IMG/VR virus record: IMGVR_UViG_3300022919_000006
Location: 1-46,471 of that record
DNA from: a virus
Length of the DNA: 46,471 nt
Strand: one strand, 5' to 3'
Shown: positions 33,865 through 40,416 of the stretch, piece by piece
Layout of the letters: each line of letters starts with the position of its first letter
How positions within the stretch are numbered: the stretch's first letter is position 1
The notes under the pieces: generated by a model
Told to the model about the DNA's origin: nothing
The model's input: the letters and a program-made list of their open reading frames with translations, nothing else
The model's database searches: none
Translations under genes and position numbers: made by a program

Positions 33865-33898
33865 AAATTAATAAATATTTTGATTTGTCTGTTGATGG

Positions 33899-34111
33899 TT
33901 ATTGGTTGAAGGTTTCGTTTATGTACTCTAACGCATCTGTAACTCCCGCAGTATCTTCTATAGCCTGACCCGCACAATGCGCATCAATAATCTGCTTTTT
34001 TTCGGTTTCTAATAAAGATTTAGCCTTTTCATAAGCGGGTAATTGTAAAAAATCGTGCATCTTAAGTTCTGGCTCTAAGAAGTCGATAAGTTGTTGCATC
34101 GCTGTTTTCAT
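33899..34111 (-). CDS. Small conserved phage protein, 70 aa
   Basis: MKTAMQQLIDFLEPELKMHD, then EKKQIIDAHCAGQA and DALEYINETFNQ. The MQQLI...EKxQIIDA...YxNxTF outline is a common small family in Bacteroidota phages and hosts. It overlaps its upstream neighbour by four bases (ATGA). Confidence 0.65.
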   Translation of the reverse strand: MKTAMQQLIDFLEPELKMHDFLQLPAYEKAKSLLETEKKQIIDAHCAGQAIEDTAGVTDALEYINETFNQ

Positions 34112-34269
34112 TTTCCTTGTTTTTTTAAAAGTTTTTCGTATTCCTTGTTAACTGCATCTTCTGCAATTTGTTTGCATCGCCTTTTATCAATAAGGCGATA
34201 CATTGAACTTTTAAAAGAAATATTCATAGTTTCTTTTTTGTCGTCTTTGTCTAATTCAAATCTTCCCAT
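34108..34269 (-). CDS. Ribbon-helix-helix-like small protein, 53 aa
   Basis: MGRFELDKDDKKETMNISFK followed by two helices with SSMYRLIDKRRCKQIAEDAV. One strand then two helices suggests a small DNA-binding dimer, as expected near an early promoter. It is the second gene of the leftward operon. Function inferred only from shape. Confidence 0.5.
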   Translation of the reverse strand: MGRFELDKDDKKETMNISFKSSMYRLIDKRRCKQIAEDAVNKEYEKLLKKQGK

Positions 34270-34271
34270 AA

Positions 34272-34406
34272 TTATTTTACTTTATTTAATTTACGTTTTT
34301 CTGCTCTAATTCTTCTTCTCGATTCTCTGCCAGTTTCAAAAACAGTAGGCGTTTTATCTCTTGTTATTTTAAAAGACTTGTCTAAATATTCTTCTCTTTC
34401 CCACAT
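34272..34406 (-). CDS. First gene of leftward early operon, 44 aa
   Basis: MWEREEYLDKSFKITRDKTP, then a strongly basic C-terminus (RRRIRAEKRKLNKVK). It lies about 25 bases behind a TACATTTG box. The basic tail suggests RNA or DNA binding. No family recognised. Confidence 0.5.
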   Translation of the reverse strand: MWEREEYLDKSFKITRDKTPTVFETGRESRRRIRAEKRKLNKVK

Positions 34407-34431
34407 AATTATTTTGTTTAAATTGTTTTGA

Positions 34432-34439
34432 CAAATGTA
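34432..34439 (-). promoter_or_regulatory. -7 box of leftward early promoter
   Basis: TACATTTG on the minus strand matches the consensus. A TTG at the usual distance is missing, so it may need an activator or be weaker. It drives 34406 and the genes to its left. Confidence 0.5.
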
Positions 34440-34506
34440 ATACTTATTTATATTTAAAATACATTTTTAATACAATTTAAATCAATTATAAATAACATTT
34501 TTAATA

Positions 34507-34536
34507 TTGTTTATCCAATTACATTCCATAAATTTG
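34507..34536 (+). promoter_or_regulatory. Rightward early promoter
   Basis: TTG (34507-34509), 19 bases, TAAATTTG (34529-34536): same consensus and same spacing as the tRNA promoter. It lies 27 bases before the first rightward gene. Confidence 0.75.
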
Positions 34537-34562
34537 TCCAAACATTAAAAACTTATCGAATT

Positions 34563-35606
34563 ATGAAAAATGAAATTAAATTAGTCCAATCCCCAGTTAT
34601 TACACATAAACTTCAAGAAGCGGGTAAACAGGTGTCAAAAAGAATTGCCGATTTAGAATTAGACAAACAAGTAGCTACAGAAGATTCAATTAAGCCATTG
34701 AAAAGCTTAAGAGCAGAATTAAATTCTGAAAAAGCAGATTTTGAAACTCAAAAAAAATTTGTTAAAGATGCTGTAAATAATCCTTATAATGAATTTGAAG
34801 CTATTTTTAAAACAGAGATAACGGATAAATACAAAGTTGCAGATGATTTATTAAAAGACACAATTAGCGCTTATGAGTCAAAAATAAAACAAGCTAAAAA
34901 ACTTTCAGTAGAAACTTATTTTAATGAGTTGTGCCAATCTGAAAAAATCGACTTTATTACATTTGATAAATTAGGAATAGATATTAATTTATCGATAACA
35001 GAAAAAAAATACAAAGAGCAAGTTAACGATTATATTATGAAAGTAGTTGATGATTTGGCTTTGATAAAATCTACTGATTATGATGCCGAAACATTAACCG
35101 AATACAAAAAGACGCTTAACGTTTCGAATGCCATCACAACGGTTAAAACACGTAAAGAAAATGAAGCTATTGAAACGGCAAGAATTAAGGCAGAACAAAC
35201 GCAAAACCGTAAAAACTACTTAATTAAATTAGGTTTAAATTATGTGGAAATCACTAATTCTTACGAATTTAATGATGATATTTTTGTATCTTTAAGTGAT
35301 GTTGAAAGTCTATCCAAAGAGGATTTTACAAAAAAATATACTGAAATTGAAGCAAAAATAAAAGACTTGCAATCAAAAGAAGTTGAGGTTGTTGAAAGTC
35401 CTATAGAAACACGTTCGGATATAGGTATAAATCCATCAACAGGGCGCGGCAGAGTAGTTGTTTCGTCTCCAATTTCCGCACCATTAGAAGCTACTGTTGT
35501 AGAAGAAATAAAAGTTGCTTCATTCGAAGTAAAAGCAACTTATTCTAAGTTAAAATTACTTGGACAGTTTATGAAAGACAATGGAATCGAATATAAAAAC
35601 ATCTAA
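34563..35606 (+). CDS. DUF1351-like protein, RecT partner
   Basis: A 347-residue, mostly coiled-coil protein with the DUF1351 look: ISKRIADLELDKQVATEDSI-like helices (residues 20-60) and a long run of charged helices to 290, then a C-terminal module ASFEVKATYSKLKLLGQFMK. Proteins of this type are encoded immediately upstream of RecT in many phages, which matches the order here. Its exact role in recombination is unknown. Confidence 0.7.
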   Translation: MKNEIKLVQSPVITHKLQEAGKQVSKRIADLELDKQVATEDSIKPLKSLRAELNSEKADFETQKKFVKDAVNNPYNEFEAIFKTEITDKYKVADDLLKDTISAYESKIKQAKKLSVETYFNELCQSEKIDFITFDKLGIDINLSITEKKYKEQVNDYIMKVVDDLALIKSTDYDAETLTEYKKTLNVSNAITTVKTRKENEAIETARIKAEQTQNRKNYLIKLGLNYVEITNSYEFNDDIFVSLSDVESLSKEDFTKKYTEIEAKIKDLQSKEVEVVESPIETRSDIGINPSTGRGRVVVSSPISAPLEATVVEEIKVASFEVKATYSKLKLLGQFMKDNGIEYKNI

Positions 35607-35618
35607 TAAAAATAAAAA

Positions 35619-36413
35619 ATGACTACAACTACAGCGGTTCAAGAACCTAAAAAAGTAAGTATTGGAAACTTTTTAAACTTTCCAAATACACAAAAATTCC
35701 TAGAAGATAATTTGAAGGAAAATAGAAAAGAATTTGTAAGCAATCTACTTTCTTTATGCGCTGGAGATCCAAACTTAGCTTTGTGTGACCCAAATCAATT
35801 GATGCTATGCGCTATGAATGCCACGGCTTTAAATCTGCCTTTAAATAAAAATCTTGGATATGCTTTTATTATTCCTTATAAAGGAGTTCCAAGCTTTCAA
35901 ATATCTGCCAAAGGATTAATTCAATTAGCATTAAGAACGGGGCAATATAAGTTTTTAAATGCTTGTGAAGTACGTGAAGGAGAAATAGCACGTAATAAAT
36001 TTACTGGAGAAATTAAATTTTTAGGAGAAAATGAAGAAGCTCCTGTTGTTGGATATATGGCTTGTTTGGAATTATCAACAGGGTTTAAAGCATCTGTTTA
36101 TATGACAGAATCGCAAATTGAATTTCACGCAAATAAATACAGCCAGGTTTATCGTTCAGATAAGCAATATTCAAAAAGAGCTAGTAAATGGAGTGACCCA
36201 GACGAACGCCCAAAAATGGCAAAGAAAACTGTCTTAAAATCTCTTTTAAATAATTTCGGAGTACTTTCTACGGAGTTAGTAAAAGCATTAACTACAGATG
36301 ATAATAATGAATATGAGCAACCTAATAGAGGCTCACGAAATTCAAGTATTCAAGAAGCTGAAATTGTACAACAAAATGAACCAAATCAAGAACCCGAAAA
36401 AGTGCAAATATAA
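35619..36413 (+). CDS. recT: RecT-like single-strand annealing protein
   Basis: A 264-residue protein. LCAGDPNLALCDPNQLMLCA and LPLNKNLGYAFIIPYKG near 50-90, followed by FQISAKGLIQLALRTGQY (about 93-110), are hallmark segments of RecT. It pairs complementary single strands for recombination-dependent replication and repair. The last 40 residues are acidic and flexible. Stop and next start overlap (TAATG). A partner 5'-3' exonuclease may be the neighbouring metallo-hydrolase. Confidence 0.9.
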   Translation: MTTTTAVQEPKKVSIGNFLNFPNTQKFLEDNLKENRKEFVSNLLSLCAGDPNLALCDPNQLMLCAMNATALNLPLNKNLGYAFIIPYKGVPSFQISAKGLIQLALRTGQYKFLNACEVREGEIARNKFTGEIKFLGENEEAPVVGYMACLELSTGFKASVYMTESQIEFHANKYSQVYRSDKQYSKRASKWSDPDERPKMAKKTVLKSLLNNFGVLSTELVKALTTDDNNEYEQPNRGSRNSSIQEAEIVQQNEPNQEPEKVQI

Positions 36414-37033
36414 TGTACAACGTTTTATCAAGTGGATCAAAAGGTAACTGTGTTATTTATTTAGATTCTATTGCGGTTGATATGGGGATTTCGTACAAAG
36501 CAATTGAACCTTATAAAGGCAATTTACAGATAGTTTTATTGTCTCATATACATTCAGACCACTTTAATATCTCAACAATTAAAAAACTTTCTTTTGAACG
36601 CCCTACATTGCGCTTTGCGTGTGGGGAGTTCTTAAAAGAGTATTTATACGGAATTAAAAATGTTGATATACTGGAATCAGGTAAAATTTACGATTACGGA
36701 GCTTTCAAAATTTCTCCCATCACTTTATACCACGATGTACCTAATTTTGGATATAGAATTTTCAAAGGAGAAACTAAAATTATTCATTGTACCGATAGCT
36801 CTCATTTAGAAGGAATAACCGCAAAAGATTATGATTTATACGCTATTGAAAGTAATTACAACGAAGATACTATTTTTGAAAGTATTGAGCGTAAAAAAGC
36901 AAATGGAGAGTTTACATATCAAAAAGGAGCTGTAAATAGTCATTTGTCAGAACAGCAAGCAAGGGACTTTATATTTAAAAACCGTGGAGATGAATCAAAA
37001 GTTTTAAGACTTCACGAATCAACCAGTCTATAA
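36413..37033 (+). CDS. Metallo-beta-lactamase-fold nuclease-like protein
   Basis: A 206-residue protein. LSSGSKGNC (5-13) then SHIHSDHF (44-51), the HxHxDH metal motif, and HCTDSSH later fit the YycJ/MBL phage hydrolase family. Next to RecT it could be the recombination nuclease. Its stop (37031-37033) is part of a TAACG motif that resembles the start of an attC-like site, so the cassette array begins right at its end. It may be shortened there. Confidence 0.75.
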   Translation: MYNVLSSGSKGNCVIYLDSIAVDMGISYKAIEPYKGNLQIVLLSHIHSDHFNISTIKKLSFERPTLRFACGEFLKEYLYGIKNVDILESGKIYDYGAFKISPITLYHDVPNFGYRIFKGETKIIHCTDSSHLEGITAKDYDLYAIESNYNEDTIFESIERKKANGEFTYQKGAVNSHLSEQQARDFIFKNRGDESKVLRLHESTSL

Positions 37034-37083
37034 CGAACCCCCTCAACGACATTGAAGTAATTGATACGGTTGTTGGGGTTTGC
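37031..37083 (+). repeat. Possible boundary site of the cassette array
   Basis: It begins TAACG like the attC-like sites. AACCCC (37035-37040) pairs with GGGGTT (37075-37080) and CAAC with GTTG inside. Unlike the six clear sites it does not end in TGTTA. It may be an attI-like edge or a decayed site. Confidence 0.35.
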
Positions 37084-37086
37084 CAC

Positions 37087-37210
37087 TAACGGCTGATGCT
37101 ACACGATGGTTGGTTAAGCACAAAACCAACATCGATTTAAGACAAATTATTCAAGTGCAAAACAAACTTTAAATTAAACAATCAACCCAGCTATTGTGTA
37201 GCATATGTTA
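37087..37210 (+). repeat. attC-like site 1
   Basis: Left core TAACGGCT and right core ATATGTTA. Arms ATGCTACACGAT (from 37095) and ATTGTGTAGCAT (to 37204) are nearly perfect complements. The left arm has a longer unpaired spacer than the right, as in the other sites. The preceding boundary has no matching partner upstream. Confidence 0.65.
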
Positions 37211-37237
37211 CTGGCTGTGTTTTTAAAATCAAACATT

Positions 37238-37597
37238 ATGGAATTAGGAAAATTGAAAAACCATTTTGAACAAATGGAATCAGGAAAAGTATTAGATTAC
37301 AAATTAAGCAAACCATTCTCTTGGAGAGGTGTTTATGCTGAATGTGCTTTTGAAATATTAAAAGAAAGTTCTACAAAAGAAGAAAATATAGCACAAATAG
37401 AAAAAGCATTAACCGAAGAATTTCACGGCTACAAAGGTGGTGAATTTAGATATGATTTAGACACCGAAGTTCATTTTGAAACTGATTGTGGTAGTTGGTC
37501 AGATGGTGGCTATTCAAGAAGGCTAATTGAAGAAATTAAACAAGAAAAGCAATATGATTCGGTTGAAGAAGAACTCGTTAATCTGATATTTCTGTAA
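37238..37597 (+). CDS. Cassette 1 protein, unknown, 119 aa
   Basis: It starts MELGKLKNHFEQMESGKVLD. An in-frame ATG at 37205 overlaps the recombination core and adds 11 residues. Acidic with a conserved-looking centre, KPFSWRGVYAECAFEI and CGSWSDGGYSRR. Twelve of the last thirteen bases before the next core are complementary to the cassette's start. Function unknown. Confidence 0.65.
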   Translation: MELGKLKNHFEQMESGKVLDYKLSKPFSWRGVYAECAFEILKESSTKEENIAQIEKALTEEFHGYKGGEFRYDLDTEVHFETDCGSWSDGGYSRRLIEEIKQEKQYDSVEEELVNLIFL

Positions 37598-37606
37598 CAT
37601 AGCCAG

Positions 37607-37688
37607 TAACGTTTTGTAGCTTGGCGATGTGCCAAACGGAAACTTGAATTAAAAAATAATCATCTGGCATATTGCCAAACCGCTGTTA
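37607..37688 (+). repeat. attC-like site 2
   Basis: TAACG at the left, CTGTTA at the right, shortest of the six (82 bp). Paired arms are TTGGCGATGTGCCA and TGGCATATTGCCAA. The left spacer is about five bases and the right one. Confidence 0.65.
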
Positions 37689-37723
37689 TAGTAAGTGGCG
37701 GGTAATTTAAAAAAATAATAATT

Positions 37724-37972
37724 ATGGATTTATTAATAAAATTTACAGATTCTTCAAATTCATTTACTTTAGGGTGTGAATATGGAAGGTTGTTATCAAT
37801 GTTTGAAAAAGGTATTGAAACAATAGAAAATAATGGATTTCCAATTCATTTACAAAATAAAGAAGTAATTATATCTACTTGTAGCAATTTTGGATATATA
37901 CCGATTTTTGGAGAAACATATTACGATGAATGGATAGACTTTAAAGCTATTAAAAATAGTAACTTCAATTGA
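37724..37972 (+). CDS. Cassette 2 protein, unknown, 82 aa
   Basis: MDLLIKFTDSSNSFTLGCEY, with GRLLSMFEKGIETIENNG after it. It starts 36 bases after the core with an A-rich leader. The FTLGCEYGRLL outline resembles small mobile proteins with FxxGxExGxL helices. It is alone in its cassette. Function unknown. Confidence 0.6.
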   Translation: MDLLIKFTDSSNSFTLGCEYGRLLSMFEKGIETIENNGFPIHLQNKEVIISTCSNFGYIPIFGETYYDEWIDFKAIKNSNFN

Positions 37973-37995
37973 AGACGAATCGTAGCTATTTACTA

Positions 37996-38122
37996 TAACG
38001 TTTGCAGGTTGTACACGTTGCGGAGAGCCAAAAACCATAATTACTAACACAAAAACATCATTAAATTATGCCTAAAAAATCAAGTACAAACCCAATACCG
38101 CAATGCGTACAACCTGCTGTTA
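37996..38122 (+). repeat. attC-like site 3
   Basis: Strongest pairing of the set: GCAGGTTGTAC (38002-38012) against GTACAACCTGC (38107-38117), then TTGCGG against CCGCAA. Core ends are TAACG and CTGTTA. The spacer holds an ATG (38068) whose frame runs through the right arm into cassette 3. Confidence 0.7.
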
Positions 38123-38355
38123 CCAGTAGTTATTTATTTGACTGGAATACGATAAAAGACAAAATTATTGAACCTGAATATTTTATGGGAGTTGATACTT
38201 ATGATAAAAAAAGAAATGCTTATTGCTTAACTAGACGTGTTGATGGAACTACCGAAGTATTATTATCAAAAGTAATTAAAGACGAAAACGACTTTGAAAA
38301 AGAAGTTGAAAATTTAGCAAAATATTTTAATGCAAAAGTTCTTCGTAGTTATTAA
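38068..38355 (+). CDS. Cassette 3 protein a, translation may begin inside attC
   Basis: A 95-residue reading whose first 17 or so residues (MPKKSSTNPIPQCVQPA) are encoded by the spacer and right arm of site 3. The cassette-borne part (from SSYLFDWNTIKDKII) continues through YFMGVDTYDKKRNAYC and LSKVIKDENDFEKEVENLAK and reads like a real protein. An internal start at 38185 (MGVDTYDK) would leave only 56 residues. The GVDTYD strand resembles the start of RNase H-like folds, as in terminase nucleases, but too little remains to call an enzyme. Confidence 0.55.
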   Translation: MPKKSSTNPIPQCVQPAVTSSYLFDWNTIKDKIIEPEYFMGVDTYDKKRNAYCLTRRVDGTTEVLLSKVIKDENDFEKEVENLAKYFNAKVLRSY

Positions 38356-38375
38356 ACGAATAATTATAAAAAAAT

Positions 38376-38684
38376 ATGATAGCAAAAAAAGTTACTAGAT
38401 ATTATTCAGATTGTGGAAGAGGTTTTTGGAGAAAACAACAGGCAATAACTCACGATGTAAATTGTAAATGTTGGAAAAATCCAATTCATAAAACTTGCTT
38501 AAGTTGTAAATTCAAAAACATAATCAATGATAGCAACGGAATGGAAGATGAACCACAATTTTTACAAACGTGGAAACAAAATAATTGTAAAAATCCTGAA
38601 ATGGATATGGATAAAATGTTTATTCCTGCTCACGAAAATGCACCTGAAATTTGTATAAGATGCCCAAAATGGACTGCGAAATAG
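38376..38684 (+). CDS. Cassette 3 protein b, cysteine-rich, 102 aa
   Basis: The second gene of the same cassette. Cys-x-Cys-Trp and Cys-x2-Cys pairs (DVNCKCWKNP, KTCLSCKFKN) plus ICIRCPKW at the end suggest one or two zinc-binding sites. It starts 20 bases after protein a. A cassette with two genes is less usual than one. Confidence 0.6.
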   Translation: MIAKKVTRYYSDCGRGFWRKQQAITHDVNCKCWKNPIHKTCLSCKFKNIINDSNGMEDEPQFLQTWKQNNCKNPEMDMDKMFIPAHENAPEICIRCPKWTAK

Positions 38685-38715
38685 TTCTTATGAAAACTAA
38701 AAGCATAATTACTGG

Positions 38716-38800
38716 TAACGGAGGATGATAAGAGCAGTTTGCTACTACAGAAGCTGAATCGAAGGACTGAACGTCTGCAAATTGCTTTTATCATATGTTA
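38716..38800 (+). repeat. attC-like site 4
   Basis: TAACGG at the left, ATATGTTA at the right. Arms GATGATAAGAGCA and TGCTTTTATCAT pair imperfectly, followed by TTTGC/GCAAA. 85 bp. Confidence 0.65.
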
Positions 38801-38840
38801 CCATCATACCACGTATTATTAACAAATAAAAGAATAAAAA

Positions 38841-39233
38841 ATGAAAGCAATTATCAAAGTTGAAAAAGAAGTAGAAATTAGAAAAGTAAAATTACAAGTA
38901 GCCGTAAGATATGATGATGAAGATATTCCTTATAATTTTCCATTAAGAAATGGAAATATGTGGAATGCTACAATCGATATTGATGGAGGAAGAGTTCTTG
39001 ACTGGCCTAAAGGGAAAAAAGGAAATCTTGAAATGAAAATATGTGATGAAGGATCTTATTATTTGCTTGATGAAGATGATAATGTTGTTTTGTCATTAGA
39101 ACAGGATTATGTACCAAATAAATTATTGCCTGGAGAATATGGAGATTACTTAAAACTTCATATTGATGAAAATGGATTAATTACAAACTGGTACTCAAAA
39201 CCATCTATCGCAGATTTTATAGACGAAGATTAA
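38841..39233 (+). CDS. Cassette 4 protein, conserved in phages, 130 aa
   Basis: MKAIIKVEKEVEIRKVKLQV, then RYDDEDIPYNFP, then WNATIDIDGGRVLDWPKGKK and YYLLDEDDN, GEYGDYLKLHIDENG. I recognise this overall layout from small proteins spread among phages of unrelated hosts, which fits cassette exchange. Function unknown. Confidence 0.65.
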   Translation: MKAIIKVEKEVEIRKVKLQVAVRYDDEDIPYNFPLRNGNMWNATIDIDGGRVLDWPKGKKGNLEMKICDEGSYYLLDEDDNVVLSLEQDYVPNKLLPGEYGDYLKLHIDENGLITNWYSKPSIADFIDED

Positions 39234-39255
39234 CCGCAATATTGGCGGTTGATGG

Positions 39256-39385
39256 TAACGTCCTGCAGATAGGCGAAGGCAATTGCCGATAAAAAATAAT
39301 CTTTAAATTAATCATAAATAACAACAAAATGAAAACAAAATTTAAATTCAAGAACCAATTAATTGCTTGCGCTTATGTGCTGTTA
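39256..39385 (+). repeat. attC-like site 5
   Basis: TAACGTCCT and GCTGTTA cores. GCAGATAGGCG (39264-39274) pairs imperfectly with CGCTTATGTGC (39370-39380). 130 bp. The right arm encodes part of a signal peptide. Confidence 0.65.
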
Positions 39386-39610
39386 GTAGCTGTTTTTCTT
39401 GTCGGATGCGAAAAAGAACCTGCCACTAAAGCCAATGAGTATTTATCAGACAAACCCGTTTACGAAATAGTTACGGGGGTAAAATATAGAATAGTAGTTA
39501 TTGATTCCTGCGAATATTTATTCGGAACAGATGGAGGTGCTTATAACGGTGGTTATTTTTTATCTCATAAAGGTAATTGTAAGTTCTGTTTAGCACGTCA
39601 CGCAAAATAG
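39329..39610 (+). CDS. Cassette 5 lipoprotein with signal peptide crossing the attC core
   Basis: A 93-residue lipoprotein: MKTKFKFKNQLIACAYVLLV, then VFLVGC with the lipidated Cys27. The start codon and first 18 residues are encoded by the preceding site; the recombination core (GTTA, 39382-39385) falls in the middle of the hydrophobic stretch. Thus the signal peptide is assembled from two parts. The mature protein has three Cys (SCEY, NCKFC) that could form disulfides in the periplasm. Confidence 0.6.
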   Translation: MKTKFKFKNQLIACAYVLLVAVFLVGCEKEPATKANEYLSDKPVYEIVTGVKYRIVVIDSCEYLFGTDGGAYNGGYFLSHKGNCKFCLARHAK

Positions 39611-39614
39611 CTAC

Positions 39615-39742
39615 TAACGTTCTGCAACTTGTGGTAGTTTGGGGTAAATAAATCCTAAAGTACCGATTCAAAACAGATTTTACAAATACAAGACTAAAAA
39701 TAAATTAATAACTAATGCCCGAATTACCACAAATTGCTGTTA
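39615..39742 (+). repeat. attC-like site 6
   Basis: TAACGTTCT and GCTGTTA cores. GCAACTTGTGGTA (39623-39635) pairs with TACCACAAATTGC (39725-39737), 11 of 13. 128 bp. The spacer holds an ATG (39715) whose 14-codon frame ends inside cassette 6. Confidence 0.7.
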
Positions 39743-39776
39743 TAGCTTGTGGTGGGTAACTAAAACAAAACGTTTT

Positions 39777-40136
39777 ATGAAAAACTTAAAAGTAGTAAAA
39801 GTAGATTCAGATTCAGTTGAATTTGATAACGGAGTAAAATTATACTCAAATCACGACCAAGATTGTTGTGAAAATCATTATTTATCAATGAGCGATTTAA
39901 CTATTGCTGATTTTGATGGATTGGAATTTGACTTATCAAATGATGATTTCTTTGAAAGAATTGAAGATTATGGAATTGCGTTAAAGCCGATAAAAGGGCA
40001 TCCTGTGAGAATACCTGGTTATGGTTCTAACAATGGATATTATTCATCAAACCTAGATTTAATAATTACAAACCCTGATGGAAGAACAACTTATAAAGAG
40101 TACAATATTTCCGAATGCCAAGACTGGAACGACTAA
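39777..40136 (+). CDS. Cassette 6 protein, 119 aa
   Basis: MKNLKVVKVDSDSVEFDNGV, then DQDCCENHYLSMSDL and GHPVRIPGYGSNNGYYSSNL. The layout (beta start, DCCExHY, VRIPGYGSNxGYYS) matches a known unknown-function family (DUF7448-like). It starts 35 bases after the core, preceded by an A-rich leader. An in-frame start ten codons upstream is less likely. Confidence 0.65.
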   Translation: MKNLKVVKVDSDSVEFDNGVKLYSNHDQDCCENHYLSMSDLTIADFDGLEFDLSNDDFFERIEDYGIALKPIKGHPVRIPGYGSNNGYYSSNLDLIITNPDGRTTYKEYNISECQDWND

Positions 40137-40162
40137 TGAAAACGAAATCGAGCCATAAGCTA

Positions 40163-40403
40163 TAACTACTTTATACTCGTTACTAACTATATTAAACCCT
40201 TGTAAATAATGGAACAAAACCTTGACAACAGTTATTTTATAACTTATTCAAATTACTTTGAATTAGAGGGTAAAACTTTTTCGTTTAGGAAAAATTATTG
40301 TATTTTTGATTAAACGTTACAGCATCTCAATTAAAGTAACAAAAAAAATATAACGGCCAATTATACAAAGAACGAGTTGAGATGCGTTTAGAGTATGGTT
40401 GGC
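40163..40403 (+). repeat. Possible degenerate attC-like site 7 at the array's right edge
   Basis: It begins TAACTACTT; TATACTC (40171-40177) pairs with GAGTATG (40391-40397), followed by GTTGGC. At 241 bp it is twice the usual length and holds a promoter and leader C. The left core is supported by its match to cassette 6's start (13/14); the right end is doubtful. Confidence 0.35.
40301..40308 (+). promoter_or_regulatory. -7 box for leader C transcript
   Basis: TATTTTTG fits TAnnTTTG. No TTG at the usual distance upstream. Leader C's GCATCTCAA starts 14 bases downstream. Confidence 0.5.
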
Positions 40404-40413
40404 ATTTTTATTT
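40322..40413 (+). ncRNA. Leader RNA C: hairpin with 5'-end-complementary loop
   Basis: GCATCTCAA (40322-40330) lies near the transcript start. GCCAATTATAC (40356-40366) pairs with GTATGGTTGGC (40393-40403), 11 bp with two U.G wobbles. Inside, AACG pairs with CGTT around a 10-base loop. The loop region contains TTGAGATGC (40377-40385), the perfect 9-base complement of the 5' end. ATTTTTATTT follows. The inner part is alike in sequence to leader A (shared TGAGAYGCG and TATGG). It ends four bases before the HNH start codon. Confidence 0.6.
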
Positions 40414-40416
40414 AAT

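Larger units (their letters stand above)
37087..40166 (+). mobile_element. CALIN-like array of six gene cassettes
   Basis: Six small gene units, all on the plus strand, separated by six inverted-repeat sites that start TAACG and end TGTTA. For each unit the 10-14 bases at its start are complementary to the same unit's own end, and every unit has a different such sequence: 12/13 (unit 1), 12/14 (2), 13/14 (3), 10 contiguous (4), 11/12 (5), 13/14 (6). This is the pattern of integron cassettes cut and joined at GTT/AAC. No integron integrase is seen, so it is a cluster of attC sites lacking an integrase. It lies just after the recT block. Confidence 0.75.

Noticed and set aside
37087-40166. CRISPR array reading of the repeated intergenic segments
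   Set aside because: The segments are 80-130 bp inverted repeats with differing arms and genes between, not short identical direct repeats with even spacers; no cas genes.
37087-40166. Simple rho-independent terminators between the small genes
   Set aside because: The arms are far apart (25-80 bases), lack T runs, and the unit-specific complementarity between a unit's start and its own end is not explained by termination.
37031-40403. Integron integrase in the window
   Set aside because: No tyrosine recombinase-like frame was found on either strand; the array is therefore only called CALIN-like.
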